Of a stretch of DNA of 64,000 bases, positions 54,246-63,353 are shown in pieces. The notes below the pieces were generated by a model, which saw nothing but the letters and a program-made list of their open reading frames with translations, searched no databases and was not told where the DNA came from. Made by a program: the position numbers and the translations under genes. Positions within the stretch are counted from its first letter, which is position 1, and each line of letters starts with the position of its first letter. Source of the DNA: Ricinus communis (lineage: Eukaryota; Streptophyta; Magnoliopsida; Malpighiales; Euphorbiaceae); contig NC_063259.1 in assembly GCF_019578655.1 (NCBI RefSeq), forward strand, positions 18,194,489 to 18,258,488, read 5' to 3'.

Positions 54246-54780
54246 GTCTTGCTAGCTTTTATAGGAGATTCATTAAGGATTGCTCTACAATTGCTGCACC
54301 TTTAACTGAATGCATTAAAAAGAATGTGGGTTTCAAGTGGGGAAAAAAACAAGATGATGCTTTTAACTTGCTAAAAGACAAACTTAGTTCAGCATCTTTA
54401 CTTGCTTTGCCTCACTTTGCTAAAACATTTGAGGTTGAGTGTGATGCAAGTGGAATAGGTATTGGTGGAGTCTTGATGCAAGAAGGAAGACCAATTGCAT
54501 TCTTTAGTGAGAAGCTAAGTGGAGCAAGTCTAAACTACCCAACTTATGACAAAGAGTTTTATGCTTTGGTAAGAGTTTTAGAGACATGGCAACACTATCT
54601 TTGGTATAAGGAATTCATTATACACACCGACCACAAGTCTTTGAAATATCTCAAAGGACAAGGGAAGCTAAGCCGTAGGCATGCTAAATGGGTGGAATTT
54701 ATTGAATCCTTTCCATACATCATCAAGTACAAACAAGGTAAAGAGAATGTTGTTGCCGATGCTCTATCTACAAGGTAAGC
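54246..54780 (+). pseudogene. RNase H, chromovirus plus copy
   Basis: It resumes as [21 protein letters not shown], then an open frame 54326-54778: [63 protein letters not shown] and [10 protein letters not shown]. The catalytic acidic residues in [12 protein letters not shown] and ADALS are present. The domain is open but cannot be expressed as part of pol because RT is interrupted. Confidence 0.92.
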
Positions 54781-55584
54781 TCTAATTTCTACACTTGATG
54801 CAAAATTAGTGGGTTTTGAGTCCATTAAGGAATTATATAATTCAGACCATGATTTTGCTAATGTATATGGAGCATGTGAGAGAGGGGGATTTGACAAGTT
54901 ATATAGACATGATGGTTTTCTTTTTAAAGAAAATAAGTTATGCGTGCCTCAATCTTCTTTAAGAGAGTTGCTTATAAGGGAGGCACATGGTGGGGGGGTT
55001 TGATGGGGCACTTTGGTGTGAGAAAGACTTTAGATGTTTTAGAAAATCATTTCTTTTGGCCACAAACGAAAAGAGATGTTCAAAAAATATGTGAGAGATG
55101 CATCACTTGTAAATAAGCTAAATCTAAAGCGATACCTCATGGGTTGTATACTCCACTTCCCATACTTAATGAACCTTGGGTAGACATTTCTATGGACTTT
55201 GTTCTATGATTACCTACGTCAAGGGGAAGGAAAGATTCTATTTTTGTTGTTGTTGACAGGTTTGGCAAAATGGCACATTTCATTCCATGCCACAAGATAG
55301 ATGATGCAACTCATATTGTGGGGTTGTTCTTCAAAGAAATTGTAAGATTGCATGGGGTTCCAAGGACAATTGTGAGTGATAGAGATGTCAAGTTCCTTAG
55401 CCACTTTTGGAAGACACTTTAGAACAAGTTGGGAACAAAGCTTCTATTCTCAACAACTTGTCATCCACAAACGGATGGACAAACGGAGGTGGTTAATAGG
55501 ACTCTCTCACAACTATTGAGGGCAGTAATTCAAAGAAATTTAAATAATTAGGAAGAATGTTTGCAACATGTTGAGTTTGCATAC
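54781..55584 (+). pseudogene. Integrase, chromovirus plus copy, 3'-truncated
   Basis: The HHCC region spans about 54982-55115 (REAHGGG...CERCITCK with frame breaks). Core motifs are the Asp in SMDFVL (about 55190), VSDRDVKFL (about 55375) and the Glu in [15 protein letters not shown] (about 55485). Stops occur near 55116, 55208, 55421 and 55549. It is cut at HVEFAY (55584) by element F, so the C-terminal domain and chromodomain, if any, are lost. Confidence 0.9.
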
Positions 55585-55909
55585 TGATAGGCTAAATTGT
55601 GTTAGTTATAATCTAAGGCAGTGTACCTATCGATGCAGTCTAGCATTAATGGCGAGTATCAAGGTCATATTCCTCGGGAAAGTGAAAGCCCAGAGTTACT
55701 CCTTTGTTCTTTGATATATTAACCTAAAATTAGCGATAAATAATTTCTAAAATAACTAATAGCTACAAGCTAAGTTCTAACGGAAATACAAGACTAATTG
55801 ATAAAGAAAATAACCAAGACAAGAAAGCAAACCCAAAGGGAACCTAAACTAGTTGGCAATCAAACAAAAGATAATGGATTGGTGAGTCTAATTATGCTAC
55901 CCGTGTACG
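55585..55909 (-). repeat. Partial 3' LTR of F
   Basis: It starts TGATAGGCTAAATTGTG, as at 57734, and runs to GCTACCCGTG. The junction to internal sequence shows about 3 bp of shared bases. Confidence 0.9.
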
Positions 55910-56200
55910 GAACATGCCCGTGTTAATCAACATGGCCGTGTTAGTGAACACGGTCTCGATATCGGGCCGTGTTAAGCGAATTAAAACGTGCAGACTTACC
56001 AACTTCTGAGAACACGCCCGTGTTTATGGAACACGGGGACGTGTTGGGGACACGGTCGGGCATAAATGATCGTGTGGCCTACTGTGAACGTGTTCATCTT
56101 AATTTGATTTTCTTTAATTAGAACACGGGCCGTGTTAATGAACATGGTCTTGAACATGCCCGTGTTGGTCTCTAGAAATTGCAAACCTTGCGATCCTCAG
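55910..56200 (-). promoter_or_regulatory. Palindrome-rich spacer of F
   Basis: At least ten CACGG/CCGTG half-sites (ACACGCCCGTGTT, ACACGGGCCGTGTT and others) lie here. It is nearly the same as 62960-63240 in G but without the TATA box and env-like ORF downstream. Confidence 0.5.
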
Positions 56201-56271
56201 CACTTTCTCACTCTTTCTCACCTGCACAACCAATAAGTCCTCAACTCATACACTCAACATAAATAAAACTT

Positions 56272-56274
56272 ACC
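56272..56274 (-). other. Candidate splice donor in F
   Basis: The minus strand reads TTTTTG/GTAAGTTTT at this point, a near-perfect donor. G has the equivalent GTAAGT at 63330-63325. In element E the homologous sequence stops exactly after TTTTTG (35325). Confidence 0.6.
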
Positions 56275-56296
56275 AAAAACAAATTGTAAAATCTAA

Positions 56297-57568
56297 TCAA
56301 ACTAAGTTCACAATAAAGGGTAAATTATTCAAATTGAAAAATAGAATTTGGGGTGCCTCCCAAAAGCGCTTCTTTTTTATGTGATGAGTCTTCTTAGCTG
56401 GACTCATGGTGAAAAGCAAACGGTGGGGGATTGATGACCATCCATCCTTCTTCCGAGCAAATGGCTTCAAGTATCCGCTTAAAGGGATAATCGTCGACTT
56501 CCTCTTCTCGACTGTCAAGCAAGCTGCCAGTATGATGGGCAAAACTCGCTCCTCGTATAATTGAACTTAGTCATGATGCTGTACGGGCTATTCCAATTTG
56601 AAAGCTGGAGTCTTAACAATTGGAAGGATCGATGGTTGGGCAATTTCTTCAGGAGTGTCGATGGTTTTCTTCAGTCCTTGGCTTGGTTCACTTGCTAGAA
56701 GAAACTCGAGCTCCTCCAAGACTTCTTCATTGGATAACTCATGCTCATCTTCCATCATCGAAGGGACTTATGGAAAATCTACCAACAATTCCTCTAATTG
56801 CAACTCAGCATCATCAACTGTACATTCCTGTTGATAGTCTTTCAGAGGAATTATGTTCGCCTCTTCCTTTTCTGGTTCCATCTCCATGTTCAAGAAATCA
56901 TCCTGCACAGAAGCATCATCGTCAAACATAGTAGATAAACCAGAAAAATTCTCACCTGAACGCAAAGTGATGGCGCTCAAATGCTCCTCGGATTCAGTAG
57001 CATTTAATGGAGTTCCCAATTGCTCTTCAGCTAGTAACTTGAAGATTAAGCCTATTTGATGCTCTATGTTCTTAATCGAGGCTTGTTGATCTTCAAGTAT
57101 CCTCTCTGTTTGTTAGAATCTATCCTCAAGACTTGCAATAAACCTCATCCTCAGCTCCTCTGACACTAACTCTTCACCTTGAGTTGATGGTGCAAGATTA
57201 GGCTGCTGAAATTCTGGTGGTTTTTGGCCATCTAAGCTTCATCCAAAGGGTAAATGAGTGCTCCATTCTTGATTGTAGGTGCTTCCATACGAGTTATTTG
57301 GCCAACTTCCCATATAATTCACCTGTTCATAGTTATAAGAACAATGAGCAACATCACTATACAATGGACAATCATTACTCAAATGTGAACCACAACAAAA
57401 TTCACAAAAAACTTGAGATGAAAGGATAGGAGTAGAGAGTTGATCGGTAGCCCTGCAAAACGATTCCACTCGAGCTTCTAAAGATGCATGGGTATCCTAA
57501 TTTTTAGCACTCTCTTGGTTCCTAGTCCCATTTTCCAACACATCATACAAAGAGTTTGAGTTCAACAT
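56297..57568 (-). pseudogene. Knuckle-type chimeric ORF of the non-autonomous family (copy F)
   Basis: The start MLNSNSLYDVLENG is at 57568. The frame can be followed for about 420 codons: short N-terminus, LEARVESFCRATDQLSTP, an intact CCHC knuckle CEFCCGSHLSNDC (about 57412-57374), SYNYEQVNYMGSWPNN, a coiled-coil-like stretch, ATESEEHLSAITLRSGENF, an acidic linker, LYEERVLPIILAACL (pre-RT block), LSGYLKPFARKKDGW and the tail THHIKKKRFWEAPQ. Isolated stops occur (for example near 57500, 57240, 57115 and 56769). Capsid, protease, RT, RNase H and integrase are all absent. The knuckle could bind RNA; whether the protein was ever made is unknown. Confidence 0.8.
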
Positions 57569-57708
57569 TGAACCTCCTTATCATTCACTATTTGAATCAT
57601 AAACTTAAATTAAATACACATGTACAAACAAAATAGAAATAAATATAAATAAAAATAAGAAAAATGGCTAAATTAACAAATAGCAAATTTCACTCTAGTT
57701 TTCAAACA

Positions 57709-57727
57709 TTCCCCGGCAACGGCGCGA
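57709..57727 (-). other. Primer-binding site of F
   Basis: The minus strand reads TCGCGCCGTTGCCGGGGAA, one mismatch from the tRNA-Asp type. Confidence 0.9.
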
Positions 57728-57733
57728 AAAACT

Positions 57734-59175
57734 TGATAGGCTAAATTGTGTTAGCTACAATCTAAGGCAGTGTACCTATCGATGCACTCTAGCACTAATG
57801 GCGAGTATCAAGGTCGTATTCCTCGGGAAAGTGAAAGCCAAGAGTTTCTCCTTTGTTCTTTGTTATATTAACCTAAAATTCGCGACAAATAATTTCTAAA
57901 CTAACTAATAGCTACAAGCTAAGTTCTAAGGGAGATACAACAGTAATTGATAAAGAAAATAACCAAGACAAGAAAGCAAACCCAAAAAGAACCTAAACTA
58001 GTTGGCAATCAAACAAAAGATAAAGGATTGGTGAGTCTAATTACGCTACCTGTGGATGAATTCTTAACTGAATCTGGTTTTTCTCTCGAGATAACCGAAT
58101 TCCTAAATCTAATAACCTAAAGTTGGAATCTCTTCTTAACGATTGATTCTTAAATTAGCATTAAGCTTTAATCCGCCTCTATTAAGCTTTGTTAATTCTT
58201 AATCCAGCTAGTTAATTATCCTTATCTCTAAGCGATTATTAACCAGTTCTTGCTATTCAAAATTCCAATTGCCAAATGGACTTCTCAATCACATAAAGCA
58301 ATCTAAACACACAATTCACAACGTCTCATGAACAATGCATTATCTTATTAATACTGAAGGCAAGAAGAATACAAAACTAACCCAAACAATCCAACAAAAT
58401 AATACTAAGCCAACATAGTAAAGAAATCCCAATGGATTTAATCAATCTAGCTAATCATGTTCATTATCAAAATACACAAGAATTGAATTACAACAAAGAG
58501 TAAAGGTAGAGAAAACCCGATTACACCCTTGGATGAGAGTAAACAGCCCCAATTCCTCTTCCTCAATCTTGAATCGATCCTTGTTCCCCTTGCTCGATTT
58601 GAAAACCAATCAATGAACCTCGCCCAATCTTCAATCCTTGAAGGGAATCCGATTGAAACCTTGATCCAAGTCTCCTTTTCCCTTGGTTTCAGCTCAGAAA
58701 ACCCTTAGGGAGAGAAAAATTAGGGTTTTGGACGTTCTCCCCCTCTCTCTCTTCTTTCTTCCTCTCTTCTTTCTTTTAACTAATTCCCCCTGTCGCCGCC
58801 AACACGTCCGTGTTCCTGGCCGTGTTGGGAACACGATTTGGTGTTCCTAGCCGTGTTACTCTCTGTGGCCGTGCTCCATAAGATCTACTTCTTCTTTGAT
58901 GTCCAACACGGTCGTGTTCCTGCCCGTGTTGGAACACGGCTAGTGTTGAAACCAACACGGCCATGTTCAGCTTCCTCATGCTCGTACTTAGCTTGTTTTG
59001 GCAGCTTTGACATCCAATTATGCTCCAATTCTTCCCTTTATCATCCTTTGACTTCTTTTGGACCTAATGCACACAAACAGACGCATAGGATGAGTGTTGG
59101 GACCAATTCACATCCAAATGTCTATAAAATCAATCTTAAAAACCCCATTTAGATGTGTGTATTTTACGCACATCA
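57734..59175 (-). repeat. Type-A LTR shared by F (5') and G (3') (1442 bp)
   Basis: A PBS lies on its low side and a polypurine tract on its high side, so it serves two tandem elements. Palindrome motifs lie at about 58798-58970. Confidence 0.92.
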
Positions 59176-59214
59176 AATAACCCCACACTTAGCTCATTGC
59201 TTGTCCTCAAGCAA
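59176..59214 (-). other. Hairpin and polypurine tract of G
   Basis: TTGCTTGAGGACAAGCAA (59214-59197 on the minus strand) and CTAAGTGTGGGGTTATT (59192-59176) are identical in form to A'. Confidence 0.85.
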
Positions 59215-60561
59215 TTAAAAGTAAAATAAGGAAAATAAACCATTAAGAAACAACACTTAAACTGGCAAACAAGCCAAAGAGCTCCTATACATATCCTTAA
59301 CAAGCGTAAGTCAAACAAAAAGAAACGAAGCAATCAATTCAAGTATCGCAACCAAGATGCCAATAATTCGCAAAATACTGTCTTAACAAAATTATTCAGA
59401 ACCAACTCCTCACCAGATTCACTCTAAATCACTCAAAGTGTTTAAAGGGTAGTGTTTAATCGCTCAATGCATCAACTACTGCCTTACTTACTATATGCTT
59501 GCTCTTAAATCCTACTTTTACCACTTATGGAGAGTCAACAACCATGCCAAGAGGTCTTTATAAGGGTTGTAATTGGGATTAGGTAGGGGTAGGTAAATTT
59601 GGTCAGAGTTGAACCTATGGTGTTCTCCAATAAATCACATGACCTGCACACAAGTTACAATAATCACAAGGGGTAAACAATGGATAGTAGTCTAAGGTGG
59701 GAAATAGGAATCAAGTCAAAATGTAAACTTCGAAAAGCAATTAAACAATTAGCTCACTTACTTTCTTTCTTTTCATCACCCTTCCCTCTTATTCTTCTTA
59801 ATATTATTTTTTTTTCTTCTTTTTTTTTAAGGGAAGAACATTAACATAATAGAGTGAATTTCTTTTGGATTGAAGAAAGCTGCTACAAGATTCTAAACTA
59901 TTCCCAAAATAAAAATTCCCAATAAAACAACTCATATGCAAAATCATAACCCAAAGCAGAATAAAACTAAGTGGTAATGGAATATGATAAAAAAATGGTG
60001 AAAGAAGGGGTTATCTACAGAATCAATAAACGAATGAAGGCTATTTGGTTAGAATGTAAAACCTAAGTGGCTCTATCATACCAAAGTGTTAAACTCTCCT
60101 TGTGTCCCTCATAAGCATTACCGAGCAAGTTCTAAAAGTAAAGACAGTAATTTGCACTCTCAACAAGAAATAAATACAAGCATATAAAGTGTATGCTTAC
60201 AATTTAGGCTTAATTTCTCACAAGTGTGCTTTTGAGTAGGTTCCAAACAAAAATCATCAAAATAGAATTAAATAAACCAAAGCAACTTAGTGCAAAACTC
60301 AAACTAATTATCTTACATTCTTCCGCAAAACTCAACACTATCAGTTTTACCCGATCACATGGATATAAACAGGATTTCAAAAGCAAGTCAACAGTAAGAG
60401 CATTGAAACAAAGTGAAAACTTTTCAAAATTTTACAAAAAATTGCATAGAGAATAAACAAATAACTGAGATGGGATAATTGAAATGCGATATATACACTA
60501 GAAAAGGATCTGAATTTCATATACAAAACAATAAAACATGAAAGCAAGTGTATATTAATAT
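59215..60561 (-). other. 1.35-kb non-coding 3' spacer of G
   Basis: It is the counterpart of 10603-11855 in A'. No gene is visible; it has a T-rich run at about 59808-59830. Confidence 0.75.
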
Positions 60562-60577
60562 CACCACCCCACACTTG
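60562..60577 (-). other. Inner polypurine tract of G
   Basis: The minus strand reads TTCAAGTGTGGGGTGG, preceded by GAGGAAGTGTGTCC. Confidence 0.65.
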
Positions 60578-60645
60578 AAGGACACACTTCCTCAGTGTAC
60601 AAAATATAAGAAATGAAAAAGGAAGAAGAACTAATACTGCCCTGA

Positions 60646-62262
60646 CTATAGCTCCGGAATGAAAAGAGGTGCATCAGCAGGTATATCAGGGCGCTGGCTG
60701 GTCTGTGGTGGAGGAGTGCCTGCTCTTTGAGGATCGGAAGTAGTGTCACATGCAGGAGCTGGTGGATCAGCAGGAGCAGCGTCAATAGGAGGCTCGTCAG
60801 GCTGCTGTGTTGAAGGATGCTCAGTCAGAGAGGGAGGGCCAGCTGGATCATCCGCTAGAGGGATGTCAAAATGGCTTTGCTCTGGAACCCGGCTCTGTGG
60901 ACAGGCAGGTGCAAAATCTGTAGCAAAAATATCATCAAACATGTCATTGGCCATAGAGGTCTCTAGCCTACCTCCCTACTCAATTAGGGCCTGAAGCATA
61001 GCCCTCTGCCTCTCAAACTGAGCCATCATCTGGCTCTGAAACTCAGCCTGATGCTATAAAAGGTCCTGTTGAAAAGCCTCTTGTCAAATGAAATGCTGCT
61101 GCTGCTCCTCTGCCAACCTCTGCACTGTAAGCTGCAGCTCTCTAAACTCAATTGAAGATACTCCTAAAACAGCTGATGAAGAACCAGAAGGAGCTGAAGT
61201 AGATGGTTTGGAGGAAGACTCTAGAATATCAGAAGAAGGTGGGACATCCTGTGTACGATGGGCTCGTGGGGCAGGTCGCTTCTCTCTGAGTGCTGCTAAG
61301 AGAGGATTCCTCAGTCTATACTCTGGTCCTAGCGGACCCTGCCTACGAGTCACCATCCCCATACTAACCAATTAGGGAAGTCCCAACATTTCCATCACTC
61401 CCAGCTCTGTCAGATGTGGTATCACCTCCTCCAAAACTCCTAAGCTCCTAGCCAGTCGAGTAATGTAAGTCCCAAAACAGAAAAATACCTTCTTTGAGTT
61501 ATTGCAGAAGGCACTGATCTGTCTGGCCAACAAATATCCCATGTCGACGGACTGGTGTTGATGCATGCTGTAAAGTATAAACAGGTCCGGCTGGGTAACT
61601 ACACCACCACTATCTCCCCTGCCAGTGATGGTCCTAGCCAGCAATGCATGCAAGTACCGCAGTCCCTCAAGCAAGTTAGACGCCTTGGACTGGCTGGCAC
61701 TGTATCCCTCAGTGTCATCAGAAATCTCAGCCCACATCTGCGGATATGACACATCAAGCATGTGTATACAGTGATTGTAAACCTCCCCAGCTGCATCCTC
61801 ATCAGTCCACAAGCCCAAGTGTGCCCCAAACTGCTGCACACTCATCGTGAAAGACTGCTCTGCTAGTCTGAAACTGATCACATTCGGTTGTTGGAAGTCC
61901 CACAACTGGCTCTGCAGAAAGAAAGTGCTGGCAAGATCCACAGTCAACTCCCTATATGTTGGTTCAACTATCTCAAAGAAATGCTGAAATAGGTGCATCT
62001 CAAGATATCGACGGACTGCAGCTCCAAGTCCGACGGTTTCCAGTGCTGGCCAGTCTATCCTACGCCCCTTTCCTAAATTTTTATGCCTCATTGATTGATA
62101 TCTCTGCTCAAAGGCGGGCTGCCCTTGGAAAAGTAGGAATCGATGGCGCTGCGGTGGTCTAATTTGACCTGAACTAGTCGGTGCAGCACCTGACGATCGA
62201 GAGGAAGAGGAACCATTGGTCCGTCTCCTCTTGTAAACTCCTGATCCTCGTCTGGTGGACAT
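60646..62262 (-). pseudogene. Env-like (Athila-type ORF) of element G, four stops
   Basis: The start MSTRRGSGVYKRRRTNGSSS at 62262 is a basic, Ser-rich N-terminus. The first 296 codons are open, covering FEQRYQSMRHKNLGKG, YLEMHLFQHFFEIVEPTYRE, FQQPNVISFRLAEQ, FGAHLGLWTDEDAAGEVYN and QPDLFILYSMHQHQSVDMGY. Stops at about 61372, 61084, 61060 and 60986 interrupt a continuing frame with a basic stretch (ALREKRPAPRAHR), a Gln-rich coiled-coil-like stretch (QLTVQRLAEEQQQHF) and a Pro-rich, acidic tail ending DIPADAPLFIPEL. I see no convincing signal peptide or transmembrane segment, so the env name is positional. The ATG lies right after a strong splice acceptor. Confidence 0.75.
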
Positions 62263-62267
62263 GGTAC

Positions 62268-62827
62268 CTGAAAAAGAAATTTTTAGTACTAAGGATCAAC
62301 GAAATTTTGGCAGCATAACGGCATAAAATGGACAAACCGAACGATTTAACTTGATAAAATTAAACCGCTCAATGTCCTGCAAAGAAAATTCAATCCATAA
62401 TACTACCAACCAATTCTAACCAATTAAATTTTCAATTTATCCACATGGAGTTTAACTTGGCCATAATCCATCACAAGGCAAACCAACATGCTAATATAAA
62501 ACAGATACAACAGAGTCCACTATAAATGACAGAGCCTATTGTTTAGCTGCCAACAATAATAATAAAGAGAAAAATAAAGAATTAATCACAATCATGAATA
62601 ATGGTAGAAAAGAAAAACAGAACATATGAGCAAGTTAAGCATATAAACTAAATTAAAGAAAATAAAAGAAAATTAAGCTCAAACATGAATGTAAATGCAT
62701 GCACCAAATAATAAAATAAGGAAATAAACTAAAAAATAATTGAAACACATTTTCGAATACAAAGAAAACATAAATTCGAACTAATATCAAAATAAAATAA
62801 CGAAAAATGAAGTTGGAGGGTACTTAC
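62268..62827 (-). other. Predicted intron upstream of the env-like ORF (560 nt)
   Basis: On the minus strand the donor reads CAA/GTAAGTA (62827 down) and the acceptor TTTCTTTTTCAG/GTACC (62268), 5 nt before the ORF start codon. The interval is AT-rich, with repeated AAT/AAA words. Canonical signals only; no transcript evidence. Confidence 0.55.
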
Positions 62828-62947
62828 TTGACAAATGCAATATCCAAAGCCTTCGAGATGTGAAATAAAAAGTGAGAGAGTAAGAGAGGAGAGAATTGCT
62901 AAAACTAAAAGGAGAGTAAAATTTTTGGCCATTTCGGAATGAAGTGG

Positions 62948-62955
62948 TATATATA
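62948..62955 (-). promoter_or_regulatory. TATA box of the env-like transcription unit
   Basis: CCTATATATACC on the minus strand lies just downstream of the palindrome block and about 120 nt upstream of the predicted donor. A start site near 62925 would leave the ATG at 62932 outside the transcript. Confidence 0.5.
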
Positions 62956-62959
62956 GGCA

Positions 62960-63240
62960 GTGTACGAAACACGCCCGTGTTAATCAACATGGCCGTGTTA
63001 GTGAACACGGTCTAGCTATCGGGTCGTCTTAAGCGAATTAAAACGTGCTGACTTACCAACTTCTGAGAACACGCCCATGTTTATGGAACACGGGGACGTG
63101 TTGGGGACACGGTCGGGCATAAATGACCGTGTGGCCTACTGTGAACGTGTTCATCTTAATTTGATTTTCTTTAATTAGAACACGGGTCGTGTTAATGAAC
63201 ACGGTCTTGAACACCCCCGTGTTGGTCTCCAGAAATTGCA
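62960..63240 (-). promoter_or_regulatory. Palindrome-rich upstream block of the env-like unit
   Basis: Motifs such as ACACGCCCGTGTT, ACATGGCCGTGTT and ACACGGGTCGTGTT repeat through the block. The arrangement (block, then TATA) parallels the LTR promoters of types B and C. Confidence 0.5.
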
Positions 63241-63324
63241 AACCTTGCGATCCTCAGCACTTTCTCACTCTTTCTCACTTGCACAACCAATAAGTCCTCA
63301 ACTCATAAACTCAACATAAATAAA

Positions 63325-63330
63325 ACTTAC
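63325..63330 (-). other. Candidate splice donor upstream of the env-like unit in G
   Basis: GTAAGT follows TTTTTT on the minus strand. Pairing with the AG at 60760-60759 (CCACCAG/CTCCTGC) would remove 2,572 nt, including the whole palindrome block, TATA and most of the env-like ORF. It would yield the exact join seen in E at 35325/35326. Confidence 0.5.
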
Positions 63331-63353
63331 AAAAAACAAACTGTAGAATCTAA

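Larger units (their letters stand above)
46567..55584 (+). mobile_element. Chromovirus-like element, plus copy, twice interrupted
   Basis: It has leader, gag, protease, linker, RT, RNase H and most of integrase. It is interrupted by two insertions of one non-autonomous LTR family (47116-48819 and 51346-54245). No LTR of its own is visible: the leader starts right beside the minus copy's LTR, and integrase is cut at 55584 by element F. Protease identity to the minus copy is high (shared DSGSCTNVASTLLVEKLKLP). Confidence 0.85.
55585..59175 (-). mobile_element. Element F: non-autonomous type-A Athila-like element
   Basis: Minus-strand order: 5' LTR (59175-57734, also the 3' LTR of G), PBS, knuckle-type ORF (57568-56297), spacer with palindromes (56200-55910), then only the last 325 bp of a 3' LTR (55909-55585). 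The spacer joins the LTR where G has its TATA box, so the env-like unit has been deleted. The low end abuts chromovirus integrase at 55584. Confidence 0.88.

Noticed and set aside
62729..62932. 67-codon frame beginning like a signal peptide (MAKNFTLLLVLAILSSLTL) before the env-like ORF
   Set aside because: The ATG lies only 16 bases from the TATA box, so probably outside the transcript. Splicing at the predicted sites would not join it in frame to the env-like ORF.
62960..63240. CRISPR-like regular repeats
   Set aside because: The palindromes are irregular in spacing and sequence, have no unique spacers of constant length, and the DNA is plant.
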